This document shows positions 51,245 to 63,066 of a DNA stretch of 64,000 nucleotides, piece by piece; positions within the stretch are counted from its first letter, which is position 1; each line of letters opens with the position of its first letter. The stretch is from Blastococcus sp. HT6-30 (GTDB lineage Bacteria > Actinomycetota > Actinomycetes > Mycobacteriales > Geodermatophilaceae): contig NZ_CP155792.1 of assembly GCF_039729015.1 (NCBI RefSeq), positions 702,001-766,000 of the forward strand, read 5' to 3'. The translations under genes were made by a program, and so were the position numbers. Below the pieces are notes generated by a model. That model was given only the letters and a program-made list of their open reading frames with translations, was not told the origin of the DNA and did no database searches.

Positions 51245-52429
51245 TCAGACCTTCCCCCGAAGAATCCGGCGCCAGTAGACCTGCGGAAGGCCGTAGCGGT
51301 CGAAGAGCCACGGCCAGCGGCGGGGCTTGAAGGGGTCGAGGAAGGGCACCGACGGGCTCGCGGCACCGTCGCGGTCGACCTCGTTGAGCATCAGCTTCCG
51401 GTGGCTGACCGTGATGGGCATGACGGTGTAGCCGTCGTAGCGCTTCAGCTGCTCGCCGTGCTGGGCCGCCGCGATGTTCCTCGCCAGGACGTCGACCTGT
51501 TTCCGCAGCGCACCACCCGAGGGCCGGGTGGCGAGGTCGGCTGCGTCGCCGATCGCCCAGATCGACTCGTGCCGGCGGGACCGCAGCGTCTCCGGGTCGA
51601 CGTCGACCAGGCCGGAGGCCTCGCCGGCGGACAGTCCGGCGTCGGCGATCCAGCCCGGTGCCCGGTAGTGCGGGACGGCGTGCGCGAAGACGATGTCCTC
51701 GAGGATCCGGGGGCCGGTGCGCGAGGTGACCTGCAAGGCGTGGGTGTCCCAGTCCACCCGCACGATCCGCGCCTCCCGCAGCACCTCGACGCCGTAGTCC
51801 GCGAACGTCTCCTCGAGGTAGCGGTCGGCCTCCGGGATGCCCGTCGCCGTCGCCGCCGGCAGCACGAGCCGGACGTCGACGGAGGGGAGCACGCCGGCGC
51901 GCCGCCAGGAGTCGCAGGCCATGAGCAGCGGCTTGAGCGCGGTCGGCGCGCAGGACGCCGGCTCCGGCGGCACGGTGAAGACCACCGAGCCACCGCGCAC
52001 CGATGACAGCCTCGGCCAGACCTGCGGCGTGCTGCCCGGCACGTACGTGGAGGCGACCCATCCGTCGGCGTACGCCTGCAGCAGCCCGGGCGTCGCCTCC
52101 CAGTCCTCGACCAGTCCGGGGCAGAGGACGAGCGTGTCGCAGTGCAGTGTCCGCCCGCCGCGCGTGTGCAGCGTCATGGCCGCGGGGTCGACGGCCTCGA
52201 CGCCGTCCCGGATCCAGGTGCACCCGTCGGGGACGACGTCGGCCATCGGCCGCTCCAGGTCCGCCATGGTCGCCTCGCCCGCGCCGACGTAGTTCAACAG
52301 CGGCTTGTACCGGTGCACCGGCTGCGGAGCCACGACGGCGACGTCGGAGGCGCCGTCCCGGAGCAACCGCGCCGCCAGGGAGATGCCGGCGTTTCCGCCG
52401 CCCACGATCAGCACGTCGGAACGTTCCAC
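51245..52429 (-). CDS. FAD-dependent oxidoreductase of the sulfide:quinone reductase family
   Basis: 394 residues. The FAD-binding motif is VLIVGGGNAGISLAARLL; a second nucleotide-fold motif is DTLVLCPGLVEDWEATPG, and the FAD-contact ESIWAIGDAADLATRPSGGA is near 290. One cysteine corresponds to the first redox cysteine of SQR (PPEPASCAPTALKPLLM). The second, normally in a CPLVTG-like motif, is replaced (YTVMPITVSHRK), so sulfide oxidation by the usual cysteine bridge is doubtful. GTG start after AGGGAG. Electron donor unknown. Confidence 0.82.
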   Translation of the reverse strand: MERSDVLIVGGGNAGISLAARLLRDGASDVAVVAPQPVHRYKPLLNYVGAGEATMADLERPMADVVPDGCTWIRDGVEAVDPAAMTLHTRGGRTLHCDTLVLCPGLVEDWEATPGLLQAYADGWVASTYVPGSTPQVWPRLSSVRGGSVVFTVPPEPASCAPTALKPLLMACDSWRRAGVLPSVDVRLVLPAATATGIPEADRYLEETFADYGVEVLREARIVRVDWDTHALQVTSRTGPRILEDIVFAHAVPHYRAPGWIADAGLSAGEASGLVDVDPETLRSRRHESIWAIGDAADLATRPSGGALRKQVDVLARNIAAAQHGEQLKRYDGYTVMPITVSHRKLMLNEVDRDGAASPSVPFLDPFKPRRWPWLFDRYGLPQVYWRRILRGKV

Positions 52430-52628
52430 GCCAGCTCCCTGGAGAGGGCCACGGACTCCGTCGACGCCGCAGCTCGGCCACCGTCTCGAGCCTGCCCAAC
52501 TCCACCGGGTTCCGCACGGCGTACACCCAGGAGCGGCCGCCCGGGCGGCAGGGGTCCGGGACCGCCGCGTCAGCGGGTGGCCGCCGGGCCGGGGGCCCGG
52601 CGACCACCCGCGGAGGGGGCGCTGCGGG

Positions 52629-53129
52629 TCAGGTGGTGACGAGGCCGCGAACGCTGCTGGTGAGGGTGAGCGCCAGCCGGCGGGTCACACGCAGACCCTG
52701 GTCGGCCAGGGCGTAGGTGGTCTCGATGACCTCCTCCGGCCGCACCAGCGCGGCCGGGACCAGGCTCCGGACGATCGTCGCCACACCCCGCACCAGGCCG
52801 GCGACCGCGTCCTCGCTGCTGTCCGCCGCGGCGGCCAGCTGCCGGCGGGCCTGGTCCTGCTCCTGTGCCCGCAGCTCGACCAGCAGGTCGCGGCGGACGG
52901 CGAGCACGAGCTGGCGGGCCCGCTCGTCGTGCGACCCGTTGCGTGCCTCCTGCAGGACCTGGGCGGCCAGCAGCTCGCGCGCCCGGTCCTCGGCCTCCTC
53001 GTGCGTGCGGACGACCTCCTCGAGCTCCGGCGTCGCGGGCCCGGTGCCGGGCGCGTCGTCGTCGGACTGCTTGCGGTTCTTCGGCCCGGTGGCGGGCGCG
53101 GCCGGCGACGCGGGTGCGGGCGTGGTCAT
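52629..53129 (-). CDS. Helical protein of unknown function
   Basis: 166 residues. A Pro/Ala-rich N-terminus (1-30) is followed by charged helices (LEEVVRTHEEAEDRARELLA, LLVELRAQEQDQARRQLAAA) and a C-terminal part ATIVRSLVPAALVRPEEVIE and RVTRRLALTLTSSVRGLVTT that looks amphipathic. No membrane segment. AGGAGG is placed well before the ATG. Gas-vesicle- or phasin-like membrane association is conceivable, without proof. Confidence 0.65.
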   Translation of the reverse strand: MTTPAPASPAAPATGPKNRKQSDDDAPGTGPATPELEEVVRTHEEAEDRARELLAAQVLQEARNGSHDERARQLVLAVRRDLLVELRAQEQDQARRQLAAAADSSEDAVAGLVRGVATIVRSLVPAALVRPEEVIETTYALADQGLRVTRRLALTLTSSVRGLVTT

Positions 53130-53254
53130 GGCTTCCTCCTGGATCGGTCCCGTTCGGACACCACGAGGCTCCGGGCGGAAGGTGACCTCCGGGAGAGCGG
53201 CGCACGCACGGCAGGGAAGCGGCCCGCCAACAGTCGCACCGCGACCGCCGGGGA

Positions 53255-53491
53255 TCAGCCGGCGAGGCGGGCGCACTCCTCGCAGCGGGCGATCTCGGGG
53301 TGCGACGGCCAGTCCTGCGCCGCTGTCGCCCGCACCAGCTGGCCGCACAGCGACGCCTCCAGCCCGTCGACCACGGGCTTGGCGACGGCGTGCACGACGT
53401 CCTCGGCGCGACCGGGCCGGGCGTCGTCCGCCCGGACGTCACGGCCCATCCAGCCGACCCGGATGCCGATCACGAAGAGGCTCGCCGTCAT
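53255..53491 (-). CDS. Small protein with C-terminal CxxC
   Basis: 78 residues: MTASLFVIGIRVGWMGRDVR, then HAVAKPVVDGLEASLCGQLV and HPEIARCEECARLAG. Cysteines at about 49, 70 and 73 could bind a metal. The ATG lies inside a GC-rich stretch without a strong binding site. Not recognised. Confidence 0.5.
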   Translation of the reverse strand: MTASLFVIGIRVGWMGRDVRADDARPGRAEDVVHAVAKPVVDGLEASLCGQLVRATAAQDWPSHPEIARCEECARLAG

Positions 53492-53562
53492 GGCGCCAGA
53501 GTGGGCACCGAAGGTGTCGGCCGGGTGACGCGCTCCCGAACACCTGACGGCGACGCGGCGGC

Positions 53563-54102
53563 TCACTCCTCGCGGACGGGGCGGTAGACCAGGTGCAGGA
53601 CGCCGGTGGGGAAGGCCTCGGAGTGCACCAGCTCCAGCGGCGTGCGGCCCAGCTCGTCGGTCCACCGCCGCTCGCCGGAGACCACGATCGGGTCCACCAG
53701 CAGCACCAGCTCGTCGAGCAGGCCGGCCTCGAGCAGCGAGCGCACCGTCGTCAGGCTGCCGGACATGCCGATGGTGCCCTCGGTGCGCTCCTTCAGCGCG
53801 CGCACGCCGGCCACGTCGCCCAGCACGGTCGTGCCGGCCCAGTCCGAGCTCTCCAGCGTCGTCGACAGCACGTACTTGGGAATGGGGTTGATGAACTCGG
53901 CGAAGTCGTCGTTCTCGTTCCCCGGCCAGTACTGGGACCACTGGTCGTGCAGGACCCGGCCCATCAGGTAGGCCTCGCACCGGCCGGTGTGGCGGTCCAC
54001 GGCCTCGCCCATGGCGTCGTCGAAGTACGGGAAGTGCCACTGGTCGGGTCGCTCGGCGGAGCCGTCGACGGTGGTGAACAGGCTGGCGGCGATCTGGCCC
54101 AC
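53563..54102 (-). CDS. Dihydrofolate reductase-like (RibD C-terminal domain) protein
   Basis: 179 residues. RibD_C fold: GQIAASLFTTVDGSAERPDQ, then EAYLMGRVLHDQWSQYWPGN, KYVLSTTLESSDWAGTTVLG, IGMSGSLTTVRSLLEAGLLD and ELVLLVDPIVVSGERRW. Such stand-alone proteins are NADPH-dependent reductases of unknown substrate. GTG start after AAGGAG. Not the housekeeping folA type. Confidence 0.88.
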   Translation of the reverse strand: MGQIAASLFTTVDGSAERPDQWHFPYFDDAMGEAVDRHTGRCEAYLMGRVLHDQWSQYWPGNENDDFAEFINPIPKYVLSTTLESSDWAGTTVLGDVAGVRALKERTEGTIGMSGSLTTVRSLLEAGLLDELVLLVDPIVVSGERRWTDELGRTPLELVHSEAFPTGVLHLVYRPVREE

Positions 54103-54257
54103 GGGGAACTCCTTCGTACGGCGGGCGGATGTCCGGGGGTAGACCGCACCCACATCCGGAACTCATCGCCCACGCGCTCGCCGGTCCGGCCTGCTCCGGG
54201 CAGGGTGAGTGACTTCGGGCGGCCGGGAAGCGGCCGCTCGCGTCCGAGGAGGTCCGT

Positions 54258-54710
54258 GTGTCCCGTCCGCCGTTTCCGCCGTTCACCCTCGAGACCGCCC
54301 GGCAGAAGGTGCAGGCGGCCGAGGACGGGTGGAACACCCGCGACCCCGAGCGCGTCGCGCAGGCCTACACCGAGGACACCGTCTGGCGGAACCGGGACCA
54401 GTTCATCCGGGGCCGGGACGAGGTGGTCGCCTTCCTGACCCGCAAGTGGGAGCGCGAGTTCGACTACGCCCTGCGCAAGGAGCTGTGGGCGTTCACCGAG
54501 GACCGGATCGCCGTCCGGTTCCAGTACGAGTGGCACGACGCCGAGGGCCGCACCTGGCGCTCCTACGGCAACGAGAACTGGGAGTTCGCGGCCGACGGCC
54601 GCATGCGCCGGCGCGAGGCCAGCATCAACGACGTCCCCATCGCCCTCGAGGAGCGCTGGATCCTCGGCCCGCGGGAGGACGGCGACACGACGCCGCTCCC
54701 GCTGCGCTGA
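54258..54710 (+). CDS. DUF1348 (SnoaL-like fold) protein
   Basis: 150 residues, strongly conserved family: [20 protein letters not shown], then [60 protein letters not shown] and [23 protein letters not shown]2/SnoaL-like cone fold; biochemical role unknown. GAGGAGG lies before the GTG. Confidence 0.93.
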   Translation: MSRPPFPPFTLETARQKVQAAEDGWNTRDPERVAQAYTEDTVWRNRDQFIRGRDEVVAFLTRKWEREFDYALRKELWAFTEDRIAVRFQYEWHDAEGRTWRSYGNENWEFAADGRMRRREASINDVPIALEERWILGPREDGDTTPLPLR

Positions 54711-55005
54711 GGGGCGTCAGGGCTTCGTCGTCACCTGCTGGGCGGGGAGACCCTGACCGCGGCACCAGGGGGCGATCCGGGGGTCACCAGATGCTCGCAG
54801 GGCCGCGCGGGCGGCACGCTCGTGGCATGACGAAGCCGTGGCCGGGGGGCGCCGGCGTCCTGGTCCACCTGCTCCTGTGGGTGCTCATGCCGTCGGGCCC
54901 GGCGCGCGGCGCTGAGCCCCCTGTGGGACGGGCATCGTTCCGTGACCGGCCCAGATCGGTCAGGATGAGCCGTCCCCGCCCCAGACCTGCAACGGAGCAC
55001 CCGTC
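54711..55005. other. Intergenic region, no convincing gene
   Basis: About 295 bases. A 60-codon frame from ATG 54827 ends in the start of the next gene, with a hydrophobic stretch (GVLVHLLLWVLMPSG), but has no ribosome binding site and an Arg/Pro-rich end. Confidence 0.5.
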
Positions 55006-55623
55006 GTGACCGTCCCTTCCGGGCACCAGCCGGCCCCCATGGTGGTGCCGCAGTTCTTCGTCAGGCAGCGGGTGACCGTCATGGTCAACCGCTACGAGAT
55101 CCTGGCGGCCAACCCCGACGGCAGCGAGGGCGGGCTCATCGCCCTCGCCGAGCAGAAGCGGCTGAAGCTGCGGGAGGAGGTCGTGTTCTTCGCCGATGGG
55201 TCCCGGAACCGGCGGGTGTTCTCCTTCAGGGCCCGGCAGCGGCTCGACGTCGGCGCCGAGCACGACGTCTTCGACGAGTACGGGCAGCCGCTCGGCTACT
55301 TCCGGAAGGCGTTCGGCGCCAGCCTGCTGCGCTCCACCTGGTACGTCTCCGCGCCCGGCGTCGAGGCGGTGGGCCAGGAGCGCAACCCGTTCATCGCGGT
55401 GCTGCGCCGGGTGTGGAACTTCATCCCGTTCCTGAACAACATCCCGGTGCCGTTCCTCTTCCACTTCGACTTCACCGACAGCCGGACCGGTGCGCTGGTG
55501 ATGAGCAGCGAGAAGCGGATCGCGCTGCGGGACCACTACACCGTGACCGTCCCCGACCCGCGCCTGGACTTCCGGGTGGCGGCGGCGATGGCCGTGGCCC
55601 TGGACGCGCTGCAGAGCCGCTGA
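55006..55623 (+). CDS. LURP-one/scramblase-like protein
   Basis: 205 residues. The pattern [80 protein letters not shown]-like and a late [20 protein letters not shown] fits the Tubby-like C-terminal (LURP-one-related) fold. No signal peptide. Role in bacteria unknown. GTG start after ACGGAG. Confidence 0.72.
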   Translation: MTVPSGHQPAPMVVPQFFVRQRVTVMVNRYEILAANPDGSEGGLIALAEQKRLKLREEVVFFADGSRNRRVFSFRARQRLDVGAEHDVFDEYGQPLGYFRKAFGASLLRSTWYVSAPGVEAVGQERNPFIAVLRRVWNFIPFLNNIPVPFLFHFDFTDSRTGALVMSSEKRIALRDHYTVTVPDPRLDFRVAAAMAVALDALQSR

Positions 55624-55696
55624 CGGGCCCGGAAGCGGGGGAAGCCCTCGGGGCCGGACGGCGTTGCGCTGGGCAACCGACGTGAAAGGCCCGCAC

Positions 55697-56686
55697 ATGA
55701 GCATCAAGCTGTCCGTCCTCGACCTGGCCCCGATCCCGCGCGGGGAGACGCCCAGCAGCGCCATCGCCGCCAGCGTCGCCCTCGCCCAGCGCGCGGAGGA
55801 GCACGGCTACGAGCGGGTCTGGTACGCCGAGCACCACAACATGCCGACGATCGCGTCGTCGGCCACCAGCGTGCTCATCGCTCACGTGGGCGCGCAGACC
55901 CGCACGATCCGGCTCGGGGCGGGCGGCGTCATGCTGCCCAACCACTCGCCGCTCACCATCGCCGAGCAGTTCGGCACCCTCGACGCGATGTACCCCGGGC
56001 GCATCGACCTCGGTCTCGGGCGCGCTCCGGGCAGCGACCAGAACACGATGTACGCCCTGCGCCGCGACCCGCGCTCGGCCGACACGTTCCCGCAGGACGT
56101 CCTGGAGCTGCAGGCCTACCTGGCCGGCGAAACCCGCGTGCCCGGCGTCGACGCCATCCCCGGCAAGGGCTCCCGCGTGCCGCTCTACGTCCTCGGTTCC
56201 TCGATGTTCGGCGCCACGCTGGCCGCGGCCCTGGGTCTGCCCTACGCGTTCGCCTCGCACTTCGCACCGGCGATGCTCGAGCCCGCCGTCGCCGCCTACC
56301 GGCAGGAGTTCAAGCCCTCGGAGCAGCTCGCGGAGCCCTATGTCATCGCCGGGGTGAACGTGGTCGCGGCCGACAGCACCGCCGCCGCCCAGGAGCAGCT
56401 GCAGGCGGTGCGCCGCAACCTCGCGATCGGCCTGTTCGGCCGCGGGCAGGACCTCACCGACGAGCAGGCCGACCAGCTGCTCGCTCAGGGTGCCGGGCAC
56501 CACGTGAGCACGATGCTCACGCACACCGCCGTGGGCACGCCGGCCGAGGTGCGCGAGCACCTGGACGCCTTCACGAAGGTCGCCGACGCCGACGAGCTGA
56601 TCATCGCCCACCAGTCGGGCACCCTCGACGGCCGGCTCCGATCGGTCGAGCTCCTGGCCCAGGCGATGGAGTCGGTCACCGCGTGA
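55697..56686 (+). CDS. LLM class flavin-dependent oxidoreductase
   Basis: 329 residues, luciferase-like monooxygenase fold with MsnO8-type features: [60 protein letters not shown] and [20 protein letters not shown] with APGSD. FMN or F420 binding is expected; substrate unknown. ATG 55697 after GAAAGG. Confidence 0.92.
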   Translation: MSIKLSVLDLAPIPRGETPSSAIAASVALAQRAEEHGYERVWYAEHHNMPTIASSATSVLIAHVGAQTRTIRLGAGGVMLPNHSPLTIAEQFGTLDAMYPGRIDLGLGRAPGSDQNTMYALRRDPRSADTFPQDVLELQAYLAGETRVPGVDAIPGKGSRVPLYVLGSSMFGATLAAALGLPYAFASHFAPAMLEPAVAAYRQEFKPSEQLAEPYVIAGVNVVAADSTAAAQEQLQAVRRNLAIGLFGRGQDLTDEQADQLLAQGAGHHVSTMLTHTAVGTPAEVREHLDAFTKVADADELIIAHQSGTLDGRLRSVELLAQAMESVTA

Positions 56687-56732
56687 CCGGCCGGTGTTTC
56701 GCCCCCGGGGGAGACGCGGGTAGGCCGCGACC

Positions 56733-57638
56733 GTGACGTACTCGATCGTGGCCCGTGACCCCGAAACCGGGGAGATGGGCGTCGCCACCCAGTCGCAGGC
56801 CTTCGCGGTCGGCAACAGCGTCCCCTTCGCCCTGCCCGGGCACGGGGTCATCGCCACCCAGTCCATGGCCGAGCCCATGTACGGAGCGGTCGGGCTGGAC
56901 CTCCTCCGCGGCGGGTTCACCGCCCAGGAGGTGCTGACGGCGCTCAGCAGCGTCGACCCCCAGCCCGAGCGCCGGCAGGTCGCCGTGCTGGGCCTGGCCG
57001 GCGACTTCGCCGTCTACACCGGCACCAGCTGCGTCGACGCCGCCGGGCACCTGCTGGGCGACACCTGCGTGGCGCTGGCCAACATGGCCAGCTCCACGGC
57101 GGTGTGGGAGGCGATGGTCGAGCGGTTCGAGGTCTCTGCCGGTCCGCTCGCGCAGCGGCTGCTGAGTGCGCTGCTGGCGGGGGAGGAGGCCGGTGGCGAC
57201 TTCCGGGGACGCCGGTCGGCGGCGATCATGGTCGTCCGCGCCACCACGACCGGTCGCCCGTGGCACGACATGGTGGTCGACCTGCGGGTCGACGACTCCC
57301 CGGACCCGCTGGGTGCCCTGGCCGACCTCACCGTCACCCGGGCCCGCTACCAGGACGTCGTCCGCGCGTTCCAGCAGGCGATCGACGGCGACCCGGTCAC
57401 CGCCGACCGCGAGCTGGAGCTGCTCCGGCCCATGGACCCGGTCTCCGAGCCCGACCAGCTCATGTGGCGGGCGGTCGTGGCGGCCCTGGCCGGCCGCGAG
57501 GACGACGCCCGCGCGATGCTCGTCGACCTCGCCGCGTCCGCGCCCCAGTTCATCGAGGCGGCCAGCCGCTTCGGCAAGGCCGGGCTGATGCCCGCTGACG
57601 TCGTGGAGCGGATCATGCCGCCGGTGCCCGCCACCTGA
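56733..57638 (+). CDS. DUF1028 family protein (Ntn-hydrolase-like)
   Basis: 301 residues. MTYSIVARDPETGEMGVATQ, then SVPFALPGHGVIATQSMAEP, YGAVGLDLLRGGFTAQEVLT, TGTSCVDAAGHLLGDTCVAL, NMASSTAVWEAMVERFE and DDSPDPLGALADL are the conserved blocks of DUF1028, which has an Ntn-hydrolase-like fold. C-terminal 80 residues form a helical extension. GTG start, 46 bases after the LLM gene. Confidence 0.9.
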   Translation: MTYSIVARDPETGEMGVATQSQAFAVGNSVPFALPGHGVIATQSMAEPMYGAVGLDLLRGGFTAQEVLTALSSVDPQPERRQVAVLGLAGDFAVYTGTSCVDAAGHLLGDTCVALANMASSTAVWEAMVERFEVSAGPLAQRLLSALLAGEEAGGDFRGRRSAAIMVVRATTTGRPWHDMVVDLRVDDSPDPLGALADLTVTRARYQDVVRAFQQAIDGDPVTADRELELLRPMDPVSEPDQLMWRAVVAALAGREDDARAMLVDLAASAPQFIEAASRFGKAGLMPADVVERIMPPVPAT

Positions 57639-57676
57639 CCCTGCAGTCGACGAGCCGCGGATCGCGCTCGCCTGTG

Positions 57677-57716
57677 CACGAAAGCCCCCTCCGGCGTCCG
57701 GAGAGGGGCTTTCGTG
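57677..57716. terminator. Bidirectional terminator between the DUF1028 gene and sdhB
   Basis: Outer arms CACGAAAGCCCC and its complement (57677-57688, 57705-57716), inner arms CTCCGG/CCGGAG, one bulged base. It sits between convergent genes. Confidence 0.85.
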
Positions 57717-57745
57717 CCCAGCCGCACCACGTGGGTGCGGCGAGG

Positions 57746-58566
57746 TCAGCTCTTCGGCCGTGCGCCGGCGCGCAATGCGCCGAGCAGGTCGTGGTTGAGC
57801 CGGGAGATCGTCTCCATCGAGATGCCCTTGGGGCAGGCGGCGGAGCACTCGCCGATGTTCGTGCAGCCGCCGAAGCCCTCGCGGTCCTGCTGCGCCACCA
57901 TGTTGACCACGCGGTCGTTGCGCTCGGGCTGGCCCTGGGGGAGCAGCCCCAGGTGCGTCACCTTCGCCGCGGTGAACAGCATCGAGGAGGCGTTCGGGCA
58001 GGCTGCCACACAGGCGCCGCAGCCGATGCAGGTCGCGGCGTCGAACGCCGCGTCCGAGTCGGCCTTGGGCACCGGGGTCGCGTGCGCCTCCGGTGCGGTC
58101 CCGGTCGGCACGCTGATGTAGCCGCCGGACTGGATGATCCGGTCGAGCGCCCGCCGGTCGACCGCGAGGTCCTTGATGATCGGGAACGCGGTGGCCCGCC
58201 ACGGCTCGATGTCGATCGTGTCGCCGTCGGCGAAGGACCGCATGTGCAGCTGGCAGGTGGTGGTCTGCTGCGGGCCGTGCGCCTGGCCGTTGATCATGAC
58301 GCCACACATGCCGCAGATGCCCTCGCGGCAGTCGTGGTCGAAGGCGACCGGGTCGTCGCCCTGCATGATCAGCTGCTCGTTGAGCACGTCGAGCATCTCG
58401 AGGAACGACATGTCGGGGGAGATGTCGGTGATCTTGTAGGTCACCATCTTGCCCTTGACCGTCGGCCCCTGCTGGCGCCAGATGCGCAGGGTCAGGTTCA
58501 TCCCGCGCTTCTCGGCCCCGGGGTTGCCGACGCTGGACCGCATGGGGGCGTCGTGCCGTGTGGCTG

Positions 58567-58570
<4 letters not shown>
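57746..58570 (-). CDS. sdhB: Succinate dehydrogenase iron-sulfur subunit
   Basis: Electron-transfer subunit of complex II. 274 residues. The 2Fe-2S motif is [20 protein letters not shown] with a further Cys in TTTCQLHM. The 4Fe-4S and 3Fe-4S motifs are [16 protein letters not shown] and [19 protein letters not shown] start overlapping the sdhA stop as GTGA. Order sdhC-sdhA-sdhB is that of the Bacteroidetes/actinobacterial b558-type enzyme. Confidence 0.95.
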
Positions 58571-60513
<1,943 letters not shown>

Positions 60514-60526
60514 CTGGGGGAGCTCC

Positions 60527-61228
60527 TTAGTCGATGAGCCCGAAGAGGACGGAGAAGGGCACCAGCAGGAAGCCGATGGTGAGGAGGGTCGCGAACGCCA
60601 CGGCGAAGAGGCTGACGGTCTTCTCGCGGCGGCGGTTGCTCTGCCCCAGGGTCTGCGTGGCGCTCCAGATGCCGTGCCGCAGGTGCATGCCCAGGAGGAT
60701 CACCGAGATGGCGTAGAAGATCGTGACGAAGGGGTTCTGGAAGCTGGCGACCAGCCGGTCGTACGGCGTGCTGTCGAAGCCCTCGGCGTTCACCGCCCCG
60801 AGGGTGAGGTCGAGGATGTGGTAGATGATGAAGGCCCCGATGATCACGCCGCCCCAGCGCATCGTCCGCGAGGCGTAGCTCTGGGCGGTGGCCTTCTTCG
60901 TGACGTAGCCCTGGGGGCGGGCGTGCTTGGCCTGGCGCCACAGCGAGACGGCGGCCCAGAAGTGCGCCACCACGGCGACCAGCAGCACGATCCGGATGAT
61001 CCAGAGCGTCGTCTGCCCCGGCAGCGCCGGGTTGCCGACCGTCCGGATCCAGCCCGAGTACGAGTTGAACGCCTCGGCGCCGGAGAAGGCCTTCAAGTTC
61101 CCGATCACGTGCGCGATCAGGTACAGCACCATGATGATGCCGCTGACGGCCATCACGGCCTTCTTGAAGACCGAGCTCGTCTTCGCCACCTTGGGGGTCC
61201 TGCGCTGCGCGTGCGTCACCGTCACCAC
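60527..61228 (-). CDS. sdhC: Succinate dehydrogenase cytochrome b subunit
   Basis: Membrane anchor with five segments (for example [100 protein letters not shown]). Heme-ligand histidines lie in [21 protein letters not shown] and MHLRHGI, fitting the di-heme b558 type without a separate SdhD. 233 residues from the tandem GTG GTG start; the exact one of the two is open. Confidence 0.92.
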   Translation of the reverse strand: MVTVTHAQRRTPKVAKTSSVFKKAVMAVSGIIMVLYLIAHVIGNLKAFSGAEAFNSYSGWIRTVGNPALPGQTTLWIIRIVLLVAVVAHFWAAVSLWRQAKHARPQGYVTKKATAQSYASRTMRWGGVIIGAFIIYHILDLTLGAVNAEGFDSTPYDRLVASFQNPFVTIFYAISVILLGMHLRHGIWSATQTLGQSNRRREKTVSLFAVAFATLLTIGFLLVPFSVLFGLID

Positions 61229-61350
61229 AAGGCCCCACGCTAGGACTACACGGGGCTTGCCACCAAGCCAACACGAGGTGACACACCTCATGTAAGGGGA
61301 CCCTCACCACACGTGAGGAGGGGTGCACCGGGCATCGGTGCACGTCGCGG

Positions 61351-62004
61351 GTGGGAACGCTGGTGGCCGGCCCGCCCGTGCGGGATCGTGTGCCGGTGCC
61401 CACCCCCACCCGTGGATTCCTCGGCCGCCGTCGCGAGCGCGACCCGCGGCTGCCCCCCGGCCAGTACGACGTCGGCGGTGACTGGCCGGTGCTGACCGCC
61501 GAGCCCACCCCGCGCATCGCCCCGGAGACCTGGAGCATCACCGTCGACGGGCTGGTGGAGCAGCCCACGACCTGGTCGTGGGACGAGGCGCACCGGCTGC
61601 CACCCTCTGAGTACCGCGGCGACATCCACTGCGTCACGACATGGTCGAAGCTCGACACCCGGTTCTCCGGCGTCAGCGTCGACACCTTGCTCGAGGCGGC
61701 CCGGCCGACCGCCGAGGCGCACTTCGTCATGGCGACGTCGAGGACCGGCTACACGGCCAACCTGCCGCTGGCCGACGTCACCGGCGGCAAGGCGTGGCTG
61801 GTCTGGGACTTCGACGGCCGCCCGCTGACCCCGGAGCACGGCGGGCCCGTGCGGCTGCTGGTTCCGCACCTGTACTTCTGGAAGAGCGCCAAGTGGGTCA
61901 GCAGGCTGACCCTGCTCACCCGGGACCAGCCCGGCTTCTGGGAGCAGAACGGCTACCACGACCGCGGGGACCCGTGGCGCCAGCAGCGGTACCAGGGTGA
62001 CTGA
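61351..62004 (+). CDS. Molybdopterin-dependent oxidoreductase (sulfite oxidase-like)
   Basis: 217 residues. The molybdenum-ligand cysteine is in RGDIHCVTTWSKLDTRFSGV; other family parts are WSITVDGLVEQPTTWSWDEA, GYTANLPLADVTGGKAWLVW and GGPVRLLVPHLYFWKSAKWV. No Tat signal is seen, so a cytoplasmic enzyme. The GTG at 61351 is tentative; a GTG at 61390 is in frame and nearer the conserved part. It overlaps the next gene by eight bases, which encodes a fitting reductase. Confidence 0.9.
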   Translation: MGTLVAGPPVRDRVPVPTPTRGFLGRRRERDPRLPPGQYDVGGDWPVLTAEPTPRIAPETWSITVDGLVEQPTTWSWDEAHRLPPSEYRGDIHCVTTWSKLDTRFSGVSVDTLLEAARPTAEAHFVMATSRTGYTANLPLADVTGGKAWLVWDFDGRPLTPEHGGPVRLLVPHLYFWKSAKWVSRLTLLTRDQPGFWEQNGYHDRGDPWRQQRYQGD

Positions 62005-62731
62005 GGCCCTGGGTGCCGACGTCGTCGGAGCGGCGCCCAGCGGCGGGTGGCGGAGCGCCGTCGTCGCGGGCGTCCGCCGTCCGGTGCCCCGCTCGGTCCA
62101 GCTGCGGCTCGACGTGGAGGACCGGGTGGACCACCTGCCCGGTCAGCACTACGTGGTGCGGCTGACCGCGCCCGACGGGTACACCGCGCAGCGCTCGTAC
62201 TCGATTGCGTCGGCCCCCGGCGATCCGCTGCTGGAGCTGTTCGTGGAGCGGCTGGACGACGGCGAGGTCTCCACGCACCTGGCCGACGTCGTCGAGCCCG
62301 GTGACGTGCTCGAGGTCCGCGGTCCGATCGGCGGCTGGTTCGTCTGGGACGGCGAGAGCCCGGCGCTGCTGCTCGCCGGCGGCAGCGGGGTCGTGCCGTT
62401 CGTCTCGATGCTGCGCACCGCGCGGGCACTGCGGCGCACCGACCTGCTGCGGATCGCCGTCTCGGTGCGGACCCTGGAGCAGCTGCCGTACGCCGACGAG
62501 CTGCTGCAGGCCGGGGCGCTGGTCGTGACGACGAGGGAGGCGCGCGGCATCCGGCCGGCCGGCCGGCTCACCGGGGCCGACCTGGTGCCGCTGTGGGAGC
62601 CGGGCCAGACGGTGTACGTCTGCGGCTCGGGCGGGTTCGCGGAGTCGGCCACCGGGCTGCTGGTGGAGCTGGGCGTGCCCCCGTCGGTCATCCGGGTGGA
62701 GCGTTTCGGCCCCAGCGGGGCGCCGGTCTGA
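61997..62731 (+). CDS. Ferredoxin reductase-like FAD/NAD(P)-binding protein
   Basis: 244 residues. FAD-binding RSYSIASAPGD, the linker VEPGDVLEVRGPIGGWFVWD, NAD(P)-binding LLLAGGSGVVPFVSMLRTAR and the C-terminal TVYVCGSGGFAESATGLL. No 2Fe-2S domain. Overlap with the molybdopterin gene suggests that this protein supplies or takes its electrons. Confidence 0.92.
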   Translation: MTEALGADVVGAAPSGGWRSAVVAGVRRPVPRSVQLRLDVEDRVDHLPGQHYVVRLTAPDGYTAQRSYSIASAPGDPLLELFVERLDDGEVSTHLADVVEPGDVLEVRGPIGGWFVWDGESPALLLAGGSGVVPFVSMLRTARALRRTDLLRIAVSVRTLEQLPYADELLQAGALVVTTREARGIRPAGRLTGADLVPLWEPGQTVYVCGSGGFAESATGLLVELGVPPSVIRVERFGPSGAPV

Positions 62732-62752
62732 TCGGGTGGTCCACTGGGCCGG

Positions 62753-62890
62753 GTCAGCCCGGCCGGGTGCCCGCCGCCTCGGCGAGGTTCGGCCAGACCT
62801 CGCCCGCCGCGGCGTGGCGCGCGCTGCCTCGGCCAGCGCGGCGGAGGCGAGCACGTCGGCCGACTGCGGCCGCGGACCGGGCGGGGGCGC
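62753..62890 (-). pseudogene. Possible frameshifted 3' remnant of a gene
   Basis: Two minus-strand frames each look like part of one helical C-terminus: ADVLASAALAEAARA in one frame and RHAAAGEVWPNLAEAAGTRPG before a stop in the next, joined at a GCGCGCG run. It may be a decayed gene end. The rest of the 62732-63066 gap shows nothing. Confidence 0.25.
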
Positions 62891-63066
62891 GGGGCGACGA
62901 CCTGCGGCGCGGTCCGTACGCCGGACCCATGACGCGCGTCGCGGTCGCTCCGGTCGGCCGCGATCTCGCCGCCCCGGGTGTGTGGCCGGCGTGCCCTCGG
63001 GTAGGCCGCCGGAACGGACGTACCGCCCGTTCCCCGGTCCCGGTGTCCGACGATCGGAGGAGCACC

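Noticed and set aside
54827-55009. 60-residue frame with a hydrophobic stretch ending in the next gene start
   Set aside because: No ribosome binding site, an Arg/Pro-rich C-terminus and no sign of conservation; kept only as a remark on the intergenic region.
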